DNA from: Mycolicibacterium duvalii
GTDB lineage: Bacteria > Actinomycetota > Actinomycetes > Mycobacteriales > Mycobacteriaceae
Length of the DNA: 64,000 bases
Reading direction: 5' to 3'
Assembly: GCF_010726645.1 (NCBI RefSeq)
Contig: NZ_AP022563.1
Coordinates: forward strand, 3,162,001 to 3,226,000
Shown here: positions 8,951-17,282 of the stretch, in pieces
Position numbering within the stretch: position 1 is the first letter of the stretch
How the letters are laid out: every line of letters starts with the position of its first letter
The notes under the pieces: generated by a model
What the model was told of the DNA's origin: nothing
Database searches by the model: none
What the model saw: only the letters and a program-made list of their open reading frames with translations
Made by a program: the position numbers and the translations under genes

Positions 8951-9313
8951 TCAGTCGGCCAACCGTCGTTCGCCCCTAGGCGTCCAGCCGGTCATGGACA
9001 CAGTGGACAAGTCGAGCGTCTCGCCGAGCGACAACTTGCCCGTCATCACACGGTTCAGGAATTCCGCCATCACCTCTTGCGGCTCCCTGTCGAGTTCGTA
9101 GATCACCATGTAGCGGTGGGTGGGCGGAGGAAGCTGCGCGGGCAGGTCCTCGTCGTCGGGGATCGACAGCTCGGCGAGGTCGTAGCGCTGCGCCGCTACT
9201 ACGCCGGGAACGTCGAGCACCTCGGGCACGTGGACGGAGTCATACCACTTGTTGAATTGGTCGTCCTCACCCTCGATGGGATTGCTCAGGACTACGAACC
9301 GACTTCCGGTCAC
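8951..9313 (-). CDS. EthD-like dimeric alpha/beta-barrel protein
   Basis: About 120 residues. The GTG at 9313 is preferred over the one at 9319 because GAAAGG lies at a good distance upstream. FNKWYDSVHVPEVLDVPGVVAAQRY is the hallmark W-Y-x3-H segment of EthD-like and monooxygenase-like ferredoxin-fold domains. Such proteins accompany P450s and ring-modifying enzymes; the catalytic role, if any, is unknown. A family I operator lies 46 bases upstream, so it may have its own promoter besides read-through from the upstream gene. Confidence 0.65.
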   Translation of the reverse strand: MTGSRFVVLSNPIEGEDDQFNKWYDSVHVPEVLDVPGVVAAQRYDLAELSIPDDEDLPAQLPPPTHRYMVIYELDREPQEVMAEFLNRVMTGKLSLGETLDLSTVSMTGWTPRGERRLAD

Positions 9314-9359
9314 CTGCACGCCTTTCGACAGAGCCCCTCCGGGCTAGGCCTCCACACTA

Positions 9360-9375
9360 TGGCAGTCGACTGTCA
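9360..9375. promoter_or_regulatory. Family I operator TGGCAGTCGACTGTCA
   Basis: One mismatch from the palindrome. On the minus strand it is followed directly by CATAGTGT, a -10-like sequence also seen after the site at 12130. It lies upstream of the EthD-like gene and just beyond the stop of the DUF7064-like gene. Confidence 0.65.
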
Positions 9376-9378
9376 CAG

Positions 9379-10383
9379 TCAACGAGCGGAGCTCGGCGTC
9401 ATCGCCGACCGCTCGATGTAGCTGTAGCCGGTTTCGCCTGCCCACTGCACCTCTGCCCAACTGACCGTGTACGCCCGCACCGGATCGGCGACACCGTAGG
9501 GCAATCCGTCGGCCATGGTTATCCACATCGACGAGCGGATGACACCGTCGATCACGCGACCGCCCCCCAGTGTGAAGGAAAATGTCTCCCCGTCCCGAGC
9601 CAGCGTTGCGGGCGGTGGTGCGCTGACGATGTCGACGTGACGTAAAGTGCCGTCTTCCACCACGTAGGCGCCTTCTAGTGTGGTGTGACCGTCGCGGGCC
9701 CAGTAGCGGCACATCCCGAATGCCCGGCCGCCGGGCAATACCGCGCCGGTGATCACATGGCCGCCCCAGTCCCTGAGAGTGTCGGCGCCGCGGGGCCCAC
9801 GTGAATGATCTCGCCAGCCAACACCGTTGAAGTCGATGGCCACGCCGTCGACAACTACGTGCCCCGTCACGCGGGTGAGTTGCTCGTAGTGTTCGCGCGC
9901 CCAACTCTGCTCGGCCATTCCTTCACCGGCGGTGGCGGCGTCCCACACCGGCGTCGCACACTCGACCTCGAGGTCCATGCGCACGTGACTCTTGGGGCCG
10001 TCGACGAGCAGGCCGGTGCGCATCTGCTCATAGGATGAACGGAGGCAGTATCCGTCAAAAGTGATACGCCACTTCTGGAATGGTTGCTCGCACTGGAACT
10101 CTAGATTCGCGCCCGCGGGTTGACGCTCGGCGACCGTGCGGTGATAGGCCCACATGCTGAGCACACCTTGGTCCTCGGGAAGCGCAATGAGCACCCGGTC
10201 TTCCCACATCTCCCACTTATCGGCCACGGTGCCCAAGTGCAACCACATGCCGACGTCGTTTACGGGATCGTACGGCGTGAACAGCAGGTTCTCAGTCCAT
10301 GCCGGAATATCGGGGCACGCCCGCACGGTGCGCTCGCTGTCCGGTTTCAGCCCGGAGGACAGCTGCCGGATCGTGCTGCTCAA
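9379..10383 (-). CDS. DUF7064/DUF7065-like (lipocalin-type, AttH/CrtC-like) protein
   Basis: A 334-residue protein from a TTG at 10383; AAAGGA lies 7 bases upstream. The frame stays open further upstream but only as a shadow of the PEP-utiliser gene. The N-terminus has MWLHLGTVADKWEMWEDRVL, then FDGYCLRSSYEQM and YCLR-type strands, and later HVITGAVLPGGRAFGMCRYW, giving a beta-rich two-domain pattern. I recall this family beside phosphotransferases and lipid genes in mycobacteria; function is undefined. It is co-directional with the PEP-utiliser, 13 bases away, so the two probably act together. Confidence 0.65.
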   Translation of the reverse strand: MSSTIRQLSSGLKPDSERTVRACPDIPAWTENLLFTPYDPVNDVGMWLHLGTVADKWEMWEDRVLIALPEDQGVLSMWAYHRTVAERQPAGANLEFQCEQPFQKWRITFDGYCLRSSYEQMRTGLLVDGPKSHVRMDLEVECATPVWDAATAGEGMAEQSWAREHYEQLTRVTGHVVVDGVAIDFNGVGWRDHSRGPRGADTLRDWGGHVITGAVLPGGRAFGMCRYWARDGHTTLEGAYVVEDGTLRHVDIVSAPPPATLARDGETFSFTLGGGRVIDGVIRSSMWITMADGLPYGVADPVRAYTVSWAEVQWAGETGYSYIERSAMTPSSAR

Positions 10384-10396
10384 TGGATGATCCTTT

Positions 10397-12019
10397 CTAT
10401 CCGGCCGACGCGGCCAGCACGGCGATCTCGCCGGTTGAGCCGTCGACACGTACGACATCTCCGGTGCGAAGGACCTTGGTTCCGTTGCCAGTCCCGACGA
10501 CACAGGTGATGCCGAGTTCACGTGCCACGATTGCGCCGTGGCTGGCGGGGCTTCCGATATCAGTGACCAGCGCTCCCGCCAGCGACACCAGCGCCGTCCA
10601 CCCGGGATCGACGAATTTGCACACCAGCACTTCACCGTCCTCGAGAACGTCGTCGGAATCGGCGTCGAGTACCACCCGCACAGTCCCCTCGACCACGCCG
10701 GGTCCCGCGGGCGTGCCGCGTACGGTGGCGTCGCTGCGGTCACCCACGTTGTCTGACCCGGTCGGCCCAACCGGCTCCGGCATACCGATGAAGGTCACCG
10801 GAACCTCGAAGTCCCGATACGCTTCGCGCCGTTCCCTTCGGTAGGCAACGAGTTCGCGTACGTTGCGCGGTAGCGGGCCGAGCAACTCCTCTGTGGTGAG
10901 GTAGAAGGTGTCGTCGGGAGAATCGAGCTTGCCTGCCGCAACCAGGTCCCGGCCGAGTGCGCCTGCGGCCGCTCTGGTTCCGTCCACCGCGGTGAGGAAG
11001 CCAGCCTTGGTCAGTTCCACCGACCGCACCTGAAATCCGGTGAAGTGCATCAGCCGGCGTAACAGAGGCCTACGCCACGCAGGCAAGCCGGCCAGCAGTT
11101 CTGCCTCCGCCCGCTCTCGGGCGACCACAGCACGCTGCGCCCGCACCCGAGGTCGTTCGGATTCGGGTCGGCCCGCATGAACCGCGGCGATCCGGACCAC
11201 CGCCTCGGGATCTTCCCGCCACGAATGCCCTATCACGTTGCCTTCATTGGGACCGTGGAAGCCATGCCGCTCGAGAAAGTCCGCGACCGATAGCTGTCCC
11301 TGCCCCAATGACCACACATCGTCGGCGAGCCGGGTCTCGATGACCCCGCCGTACCCGGCAAGCAACGTAGGAACCAGATCCGAGCGGCCGAGCCGGACGC
11401 TGATCGACTCCACCTGGGACCGCAGCATATTCAGAATCATCCGAGTGCGGACATGTACCCGCATGACCGCAGTGAAGCGGGCGACGGAATCGGTCAACAG
11501 CGCGCGCGCATCAACCGGAGTGCCCGGCAATACCTCGGCTCGCCACCACTGCATCTGGTCGTCATATGCACGCTGAGGCGCCCAGCGTTGCCGTGTTGCG
11601 GCCAGTGGCGCTTTCACCAGTACGAATGGGATGCGGGTGGGATCACTTTTGGTGGGGGCGGCGTCGGCGCGCACCGAACCCAGCAGGTCTCGTTCGAAGT
11701 CGTCACCGGTGGTTCCGGGAAGCAGCCCGGCCAGCTCACGGGCGCGATCGACATTCATCGCCTGCCTGCCGTAGAAGCACGCCGTCGCCCACTGGTTCGG
11801 GTCGTCGGGGACAGCCAGCTCGGACCGGGGCAACACACCGAAGTCGTAGATGCCTGCGCGAGAAGCGAGTTCGACACCGCCGCCCCACAGTGACCAGCAC
11901 AGGGGCGACAGGATGTCTGGAGTGGCCTCGCCGACGTTGGTCAGCGTCCACATCCGTTCCGGCTCGCTGCGGCCCCGAATCGGGTCTGTCAGGCCTGCGG
12001 AATCACTGTCGTCGGGCAT
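10397..12019 (-). CDS. PEP-utilising enzyme, mobile phosphohistidine domain, no visible ATP-grasp domain
   Basis: A 540-residue protein from ATG at 12019 behind AGGAGGACC. The C-terminus has DIGSPASHGAIVARELGI, the swivelling phosphohistidine motif of PEP synthase, PPDK and rifampicin phosphotransferase; the acceptor His is present. The preceding roughly 420 residues resemble the substrate-binding portion of rifampicin phosphotransferase-type proteins. The N-terminal ATP-grasp domain that would phosphorylate the His was not recognised. It may need a separate partner or bind PEP/ligands without full catalysis. First gene of the minus-strand operon, 19 bases from a family I operator. Confidence 0.75.
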   Translation of the reverse strand: MPDDSDSAGLTDPIRGRSEPERMWTLTNVGEATPDILSPLCWSLWGGGVELASRAGIYDFGVLPRSELAVPDDPNQWATACFYGRQAMNVDRARELAGLLPGTTGDDFERDLLGSVRADAAPTKSDPTRIPFVLVKAPLAATRQRWAPQRAYDDQMQWWRAEVLPGTPVDARALLTDSVARFTAVMRVHVRTRMILNMLRSQVESISVRLGRSDLVPTLLAGYGGVIETRLADDVWSLGQGQLSVADFLERHGFHGPNEGNVIGHSWREDPEAVVRIAAVHAGRPESERPRVRAQRAVVARERAEAELLAGLPAWRRPLLRRLMHFTGFQVRSVELTKAGFLTAVDGTRAAAGALGRDLVAAGKLDSPDDTFYLTTEELLGPLPRNVRELVAYRRERREAYRDFEVPVTFIGMPEPVGPTGSDNVGDRSDATVRGTPAGPGVVEGTVRVVLDADSDDVLEDGEVLVCKFVDPGWTALVSLAGALVTDIGSPASHGAIVARELGITCVVGTGNGTKVLRTGDVVRVDGSTGEIAVLAASAG

Positions 12020-12038
12020 GGTCCTCCTGATCCACTGG

Positions 12039-12054
12039 TGACAGTCTACTGTCA
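12039..12054. promoter_or_regulatory. Family I operator TGACAGTCTACTGTCA
   Basis: Palindrome with matching TGACAGT/ACTGTCA arms, 19 bases upstream of the PEP-utiliser start. A second copy lies 75 bases away for the divergent LLM gene. Confidence 0.75.
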
Positions 12055-12129
12055 TTCTCTGGGTGATTCTGACATGTCGGGTCGCCGGGAGTAACGGTTT
12101 CCCAGATCCTCCAGTCGACAAGTTGACTG

Positions 12130-12145
12130 TGACAGTTGGCTGCCA
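12130..12145. promoter_or_regulatory. Family I operator TGACAGTTGGCTGCCA
   Basis: Two departures from the ideal right arm. It is followed by TAGTGT on the plus strand, matching the -10-like sequence after the 9360 site. It lies 82 bases upstream of the LLM gene. Confidence 0.65.
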
Positions 12146-12227
12146 TAGTGTTCTCGGTCACATGGTTGGTGCCGTGGCCGCCGAGTGCGCCTCCTGCCGA
12201 TCCTTGAACCGAACCGAAAGGCTGGCA

Positions 12228-13148
12228 ATGAGATTCACCGTCTACCTGCCCAACTGTATGCACGTCGCCGCTGTCACCCAGCCCTGGGAATACGAGCTCG
12301 GCGGCCAGGACATCGTCAGGGTCGCTCGACGGGCCGAGGAGCTGGGTTACTCCATGGTCTTTCTGCCCGAGCACTTTTTCACCCCTAGGCCGCACGTCGA
12401 GTTGTCGGGCAACCACTACTTCGATGCCACCACCGCCCAAGCGTTCATCGCGGGTGCCACGTCCACGATCTCTATCGGGTCCATGGTGACCATCCTTCCG
12501 CTGCACAACCCGATCATCGCCGCCAAACAGATTTCGACATTCGATTGGCTCAGTGGCGGACGCGCGCAAGTCACGGTCGGCGTCGGCTGGCTGAAGGACG
12601 AATTCGACGCGATCGGCGTGCCCTTCAACAAGCGAGGCCGGGTGATGGATGAGTGCCTCGAGGCGATGTTTGAGCTATGGCACAGCGACTCGCCAAGCTA
12701 TGACGGCGAATTCGTCAAATTCGACGACATCGCCTTCGGGCCGAAGCCGGTTTCGTCTCCCCACCCCACCCTCTGGATGGGTGGAGATGCCGACGCGGTG
12801 CTGCGCCGGGCGGCCCGCTTCGGCGACGGATGGGCACCATGGCTGACCAAGCCCGACGAGTTGCCCGCCAAGCTCGACTACCTACGCTCGCAACCCGGAT
12901 TCGACGACCGGCCGTTCTCGGTGTTCTACAGCCTGGCGGTGCTGTCCATCGGTCAGGAACACGCGATCGTCGACGATCCGAACGCCCAGTTCGGCCAGAG
13001 CGCTCAGCAGGTCATCGACAACTGCAACATGCTCGCTGAGCGCGGCGTCACCGATACCTGGGTCAACCCGCCACCGGTGAACGACTTCAACGCCTACCTG
13101 GACCACATGCAGTGGGTGGCCGAAGAGGTCATGCCGAAGGTCGGCTGA
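12228..13148 (+). CDS. LLM-class F420-dependent oxidoreductase (TIGR03619-like)
   Basis: A 306-residue TIM-barrel flavin/F420 enzyme. The ATG at 12228 has AAAGG upstream and opens MRFTVYLPN, standard for the family; the longer ORF includes the operator and is rejected. LPEHFFTPR and GRAQVTVGVGWLKDEFDAIG are the family signature segments, and TLWMGGDADAVLRRAARFGDGW near residue 185 is the phosphate-binding region. Probably transfers hydride to or from F420 on a pathway intermediate. Single gene, divergent from the PEP-utiliser operon and ended by a hairpin at 13159. Confidence 0.85.
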   Translation: MRFTVYLPNCMHVAAVTQPWEYELGGQDIVRVARRAEELGYSMVFLPEHFFTPRPHVELSGNHYFDATTAQAFIAGATSTISIGSMVTILPLHNPIIAAKQISTFDWLSGGRAQVTVGVGWLKDEFDAIGVPFNKRGRVMDECLEAMFELWHSDSPSYDGEFVKFDDIAFGPKPVSSPHPTLWMGGDADAVLRRAARFGDGWAPWLTKPDELPAKLDYLRSQPGFDDRPFSVFYSLAVLSIGQEHAIVDDPNAQFGQSAQQVIDNCNMLAERGVTDTWVNPPPVNDFNAYLDHMQWVAEEVMPKVG

Positions 13149-13158
13149 CTGTGATGCC

Positions 13159-13183
13159 CAGGAACGTGGGAGTCCCGTTCCTG
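13159..13183 (+). terminator. Hairpin after the LLM gene
   Basis: Perfect 8-bp arms CAGGAACG and CGTTCCTG with a 9-base loop, 11 bases after the stop. There is no clear T tract, which is common for mycobacterial terminators. Confidence 0.6.
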
Positions 13184-13800
13184 ATATGAAATTGCTGAAT
13201 CGAAACTAGTTGTGCGACTGACGAAGACCGGCTGAGGTCCGGCCTGGGTCTGTTTTAGCAGTCTTGCGTACGGGTTTGGCCGCCGAGATTACCCAGAGGC
13301 CGCTGATGCGGTGCAAGCGCACACACTTTCCCATTAAGCCTGGGCGTAGCTGCCGGAGTGGATATGGCCGATGCCACGGTCAGGGACGCGCCAGTAGAAG
13401 TTGGGCTGACGTTCCGCCCCTTTGTCGGTATGGACCTTTCTCGACTTGGAACCGCAGCCACGACAAGAAACTGATTCGCCGGTGTGGCCCTTTGTGGCGT
13501 CGAGGCGCAGCAAGCCGGTCATGCTGAGCAGGCTGGCGCAGATGGATGACTTTCTCCGCCACCTTCGACTGGGCCACCGTTGGCAGTGCAACAGTGCACT
13601 GGAGCGGTTGTTGGAGGCCTCCGAGACCCTAGCTGACCTCCACCGCATACCTCAGCACAACCACAGGCCGGTTGGCTCGCCTGACTCGGCGCTCTTCACT
13701 CCACACGCGATCAGCCACGCGGCTCCATTAGTCAAGTTCCCGGACCGTCAACGGCCTCAGTCGATTTGAGGTCTAGTTGATCGCACCTAGTCGCCGACCC
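13184..13800. other. About 600 bases without a supportable gene
   Basis: Short ORFs exist on both strands (for example 13334-13648 minus and 13422-13769 plus), but none has a recognisable motif, convincing start or mycobacterial-like composition. The stretch may be degraded coding sequence. No operator copies were seen in it. Confidence 0.5.
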
Positions 13801-14979
13801 TTACGCAGGTGTGATATTCAGCGGTGCCGAACGCAGGCCCATAGTCCCCGTCGGCCATGGCATCTGCGGTTCCTTGCCGTCGACGTGGGAGTAATCGGGA
13901 ATGCGCGTGTGCCATTCCTCGAGGATGAGGCGCAGTTCGAGCCGTGCGAGGTGCGAGCCCAGGCAGCGGTGCGGCCCGCGACCGAACGCGAAGTGCACGG
14001 CCTTGCCGTCCACGTGAACCGTGTCGGCGTCGTCGTAGCGGCGCGGATCGCGATTTGCGCTGCCGTAACTGAGCATCACGGTGGTGTCCTTCGGTATGAC
14101 GCGGCCGGCAACCTCCACCTCTTGGGTGGTGACGCGGGGCGCGAACGGAACGGGACCGTCGACGCGCAGGATGTCCTCAATGAAGGCGGGAATGAGCGAG
14201 TAATCGCTGGCTATCCGGCCTCGGAGTTCCGCGTCACCTGCCAGCTTGGCCAGAGAGAAGCCCACCGCCGAGGTCACGGTATCCAGGCCTGCCAGCACGA
14301 ACATGAAGCACAGGCCCAGAATTTCGTTGTCGTCCATAGCCCCCTCGTCGGTGTCCTGCATCAACTGGCTGAGCATGTCGGTGCCGGACGGGTCGGTCCG
14401 TCGCGCGGCGATGTGCTCCGTCAGATAGGCGAAGAGTTCCATTGCGTGCGCAAGAACCTCGGGAGTGGCCTCCGAGCTACCGGGGTCGGTGAACTCGAGT
14501 ATCGAGTCCTTCCACTGCACCAAGCGGTCGCGATCCTCCATGGGCAGTCCGAACAGTGTCAAAAACACCTGGGATGGAAACGGTGTGGCGAGATCGGGCA
14601 GAACGTCGCACACGCCTTTCGCCACGATCGCGTCGATCAACTCGCCGGCTTGCCGCCGAAGTTCGGGCTCGCGTTCGGCCATTTTCTTCGGGCTGAAGAA
14701 CGGGTCGAGCATGCGCCGGTACCTGGTGTGATCGGGCGGATCGATTGCGATAGGGATCATCGGGACGGGACTGCCCAGCCGATCGAACGCCTTGGCCGAA
14801 GAGAAGATGTCAGGCCTTTTGGCCGCGAACTCCACCGCGTCGGCGCTGGTGAGCACGATTTCCTCGCCCGCGGTCACCGCCTCCCCCGCGTCCCGCAGTT
14901 CCCGCCATGCGCGCGACCGATCCTGTCCGAACGGAAGCTCGCTGAGGTTCACAGTTCCACTGACTTCCAGCTTGTTCAT
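13801..14979 (-). CDS. Cytochrome P450 with Asp in place of the ExxR glutamate
   Basis: A 392-residue soluble heme monooxygenase. The ATG at 14979 follows GAGAGGATCTCC; the upstream extension crosses the operator. The I-helix motif AGLDTVT and the heme-ligand loop FAFGRGPHRCLG with the axial Cys are intact. The K-helix reads FIEDILR, so the residue three before Arg is Asp rather than the usual Glu. It needs ferredoxin and reductase partners not found here. It is divergent from the TetR gene at 15152 and shares its operator, so it is a likely direct target. The substrate may be a steroid- or terpenoid-like molecule. Confidence 0.9.
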   Translation of the reverse strand: MNKLEVSGTVNLSELPFGQDRSRAWRELRDAGEAVTAGEEIVLTSADAVEFAAKRPDIFSSAKAFDRLGSPVPMIPIAIDPPDHTRYRRMLDPFFSPKKMAEREPELRRQAGELIDAIVAKGVCDVLPDLATPFPSQVFLTLFGLPMEDRDRLVQWKDSILEFTDPGSSEATPEVLAHAMELFAYLTEHIAARRTDPSGTDMLSQLMQDTDEGAMDDNEILGLCFMFVLAGLDTVTSAVGFSLAKLAGDAELRGRIASDYSLIPAFIEDILRVDGPVPFAPRVTTQEVEVAGRVIPKDTTVMLSYGSANRDPRRYDDADTVHVDGKAVHFAFGRGPHRCLGSHLARLELRLILEEWHTRIPDYSHVDGKEPQMPWPTGTMGLRSAPLNITPA

Positions 14980-15031
14980 GGGTGGAGATCCTCTCTGCGC
15001 GTTACCGCAAACTACACATCCGGAGACACTG

Positions 15032-15047
15032 TGACAGTAGACTGTCA
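15032..15047. promoter_or_regulatory. Family I operator TGACAGTAGACTGTCA between P450 and TetR genes
   Basis: Matching arms around a two-base centre, 52 bases from the P450 start and 104 from the TetR start. A divergent regulator next to the best copies of the motif makes this TetR the leading candidate for binding it. Confidence 0.8.
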
Positions 15048-15151
15048 CATATGCGGAAGTATTGCGGGCGAATCCACGAGTGTCAACGACGTCAGCTCAC
15101 CGAACCGCGTTGTAGTGTCGGTTCAGCCGAGGCGATCGAGGAGGCGGCGTG

Positions 15152-15742
15152 ATGGCACGTGGGGATCGCTCACCACGGGACGCACATGCGGACCGGACAC
15201 GGAATGCACTACTCGAGGCTGCCCTGAACCTGTTCAGCGTCAACGGTTACGACGACACCACAACGGACCAGATCGCCGAGAGCGCCGGCGTGTCGCCGCG
15301 GACGTTCTTTCGCTACTTCCCCACCAAGGAGTCGGTGCTGTTCTTCGGCGAGTACGACTTCATCGACGCCGTCAGCGGCGTGTATCTCGCCCAGCCTGAG
15401 GAACTGTCCGATTTCGAGGCCATGGCGAACTCGTTCGCACTCCTTGCGCCTGGACTCAAGCGCATCCGAAAGCGAATCGCGCAGTACCGTGAAGCGGTCG
15501 CATCGTCGCTGGTGCTGCTCGGGCGTGAGCGCAGGAACCACGAGGCCAACGCCGAGACGGTGGCGAAGGCGATCGCCGAACGGCGCCATCTAGCGACTCC
15601 GGATGACGAGTGCCAGCTGTTGGCATCGGTCGGGATGCTGCTCGTCGAGCGATCCCTCATTCAGTGGTTGGCCACACCGGGCCGGGGCCTCGACGACATC
15701 ATCCGCGAGGAGTTCGCCGCACTACCCGTAGTACTGAAATAG
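15152..15742 (+). CDS. TetR-family regulator, candidate controller of the family I regulon
   Basis: 196 residues from the ATG at 15152; a GTG one codon earlier is also possible. The N-terminal helix-turn-helix (TRNALLEAALNLFSVNGYDD, then QIAESAGVSPRTFFRYFPTK) is complete; the C-terminal ligand domain is of normal length. Divergent from a P450 and separated from it by a TGACAGTnnACTGTCA palindrome, it most likely represses both genes and responds to a pathway metabolite. That it also controls the other family I sites is inference from motif identity. It ends back to back with the convergent AveC-like gene. Confidence 0.85.
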   Translation: MARGDRSPRDAHADRTRNALLEAALNLFSVNGYDDTTTDQIAESAGVSPRTFFRYFPTKESVLFFGEYDFIDAVSGVYLAQPEELSDFEAMANSFALLAPGLKRIRKRIAQYREAVASSLVLLGRERRNHEANAETVAKAIAERRHLATPDDECQLLASVGMLLVERSLIQWLATPGRGLDDIIREEFAALPVVLK

Positions 15743-16798
15743 CTAGCGATCGTCGAACAGCGTCCCGTCGGGACAGCGCCGTGGTGTATCGGGGCCGCAG
15801 TATTGCGTGCGCAGATATGACGGGTACGTATCGGTCGGGCCTGCGTAGAGCCCGGCGATGTTGACGGGCACGTCGTATACGCCGATCGCGATCACATGCA
15901 TGAAACCGGCGACGGCCAGCACCCGTAGCAGTGCCTTGAGCTTCGACCCGGCCCAGTGCAGAGTCTCGATGCCGGACTCGACCCGGATCTGGCCTTTGCG
16001 GTTCCGGAAGAACATCAGCGCTCCGCTCGTGCTCAGCACCAGAGACCACAGGATGGGGCCGTAGAGCGGGATCTGCATGGTTTGCCCGGCCCACAGCGTG
16101 ACACTCGGAATCGAAGCGGGATAGGCGACCAGCCCGTGATGCACCGCGAAGATCTCCAGCGGGAACTCGATAACGTACACCGCGAGCCAGCCGCAGCAGA
16201 ACGTGCGAACGGGTCCCAGCGCCGGCCAGCGGCGCCGTGCCCGTCCCATCGCCCACCGCGCGAGCGATCCCATCGCCAACGGCATCCAGATGTAGATCAT
16301 GCCGATCATCAACACAGGTTCGGCCATGAACCGGCTGCCGGGACTCAGCGATCCGGGGACGTTCTCCATCCAGTTGCCGAAGTTCACCAACCCGGCGTTG
16401 TAGAACAAAACCGGCTGGAACCAGTTGATCAGGGGATCGTGCCACCAGGCGATCGTCGATCCGATGACGACGGCCGCCTCGACGCAAAGCTGACGCTCGC
16501 GCAGGCACTTGCGAACCACGTAGACGATCGCACCGAGTGCCAGTAGCGGGCAGGCGATCTGGAAGGCGATGATCGCCGCCTGGGTCCCGCCGGGGATCGG
16601 ATCAGGACCGGGAGCGACCGGCGCCGCATTCCCGGAGACGATCCACGAGGTGTAGACGTAGGTGGCGAATGCGATGCACACTGCGCCGACCGCCGACCAG
16701 AACAACACCGGTCGGATGGTTCTGATCTGCGGCTGCGCAGCTCTGGGCGCGATCCCGCCGACCTCGTCGGCGCTCTTCAAGTCGGTCAAGGCAAACAT
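15743..16798 (-). CDS. AveC-like (spirocyclase AveC family) integral membrane protein
   Basis: 351 residues with about six or seven hydrophobic helices (near residues 30-53, 75-97, 108-125, 165-185, 198-220, 245-266 and 288-308). NAGLVNFGNWMENVP and IPLYGPILWSLV are features I associate with the AveC family, named for a Streptomyces avermectin protein with spiroketal cyclase/dehydratase activity. In mycobacteria the role is unknown. A family I operator lies 25 bases upstream and a broken homologue lies downstream at 17.3-18 kb. It may act on a lipophilic substrate in the membrane. Confidence 0.75.
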   Translation of the reverse strand: MFALTDLKSADEVGGIAPRAAQPQIRTIRPVLFWSAVGAVCIAFATYVYTSWIVSGNAAPVAPGPDPIPGGTQAAIIAFQIACPLLALGAIVYVVRKCLRERQLCVEAAVVIGSTIAWWHDPLINWFQPVLFYNAGLVNFGNWMENVPGSLSPGSRFMAEPVLMIGMIYIWMPLAMGSLARWAMGRARRRWPALGPVRTFCCGWLAVYVIEFPLEIFAVHHGLVAYPASIPSVTLWAGQTMQIPLYGPILWSLVLSTSGALMFFRNRKGQIRVESGIETLHWAGSKLKALLRVLAVAGFMHVIAIGVYDVPVNIAGLYAGPTDTYPSYLRTQYCGPDTPRRCPDGTLFDDR

Positions 16799-16823
16799 CC
16801 CTTCGGCAATGACCTACCAAACA

Positions 16824-16839
16824 TGGCAGTTCACTGTCA
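16824..16839. promoter_or_regulatory. Family I operator TGGCAGTTCACTGTCA
   Basis: 25 bases upstream of the AveC-like gene on the minus strand. One arm has a G in place of A, as at 9360. Confidence 0.7.
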
Positions 16840-17282
16840 CCGTGTCAACGGTCGCACGAGAATGCGCGGCTAGCGGTAGCGGCGGTTCATCAGCGTCGTG
16901 GCCTCGCGCCTCGCCCCCGCGTAGGCATGCCGTGCACGTGGTGTCATGCCGACGACTCTGCTGCCGCCTGGTTTGTAGAAGCGCGCCTCGACGGCCAACC
17001 TGCGGTCCGTGGCGCCCGTCGCGCCGCCGAGGGGTGAATCCGGTTGCGCCCACACCGCCCGGCGTCGAACCGCATAAATGGCGCGTCAGCCAGTCGGCTG
17101 TGATCCCCGAAGCCGAAGGCGGTCCCGTGCCAGGCACTTTCGGCATGACTGCGGCAGCCGGTTACCGACGGCGGAGAGGTTGTCCGCGCTAGCGACGCGG
17201 TTCATCGACGATTTCCGCGACATCGACATGTAGCCGAATAGGTTACACAAGAAACGTGACAGCTCGTTAGACATTTATAGGG
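16840..17282. other. About 440 bases with no confident gene
   Basis: A minus-strand ORF (16870-17055) ends in a basic tail but has no recognisable domain or ribosome-binding site. Probably degraded sequence upstream of the AveC pseudogene. Confidence 0.45.

Noticed and set aside
13264..13769. Overlapping ORFs on both strands after the LLM gene
   Set aside because: No recognisable domain, no ribosome-binding site and odd composition; could not be supported as genes.
13801..15399. Long plus-strand ORF of 540 codons across the P450 and TetR region
   Set aside because: It is antisense to a clear P450 with heme motif, and the open frame is a GC-codon-bias shadow.
16814..17146. Minus-strand ORF upstream of the AveC-like gene
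   Set aside because: It runs through the operator at 16824-16839 and has no family features; it looks like chance in GC-rich DNA.
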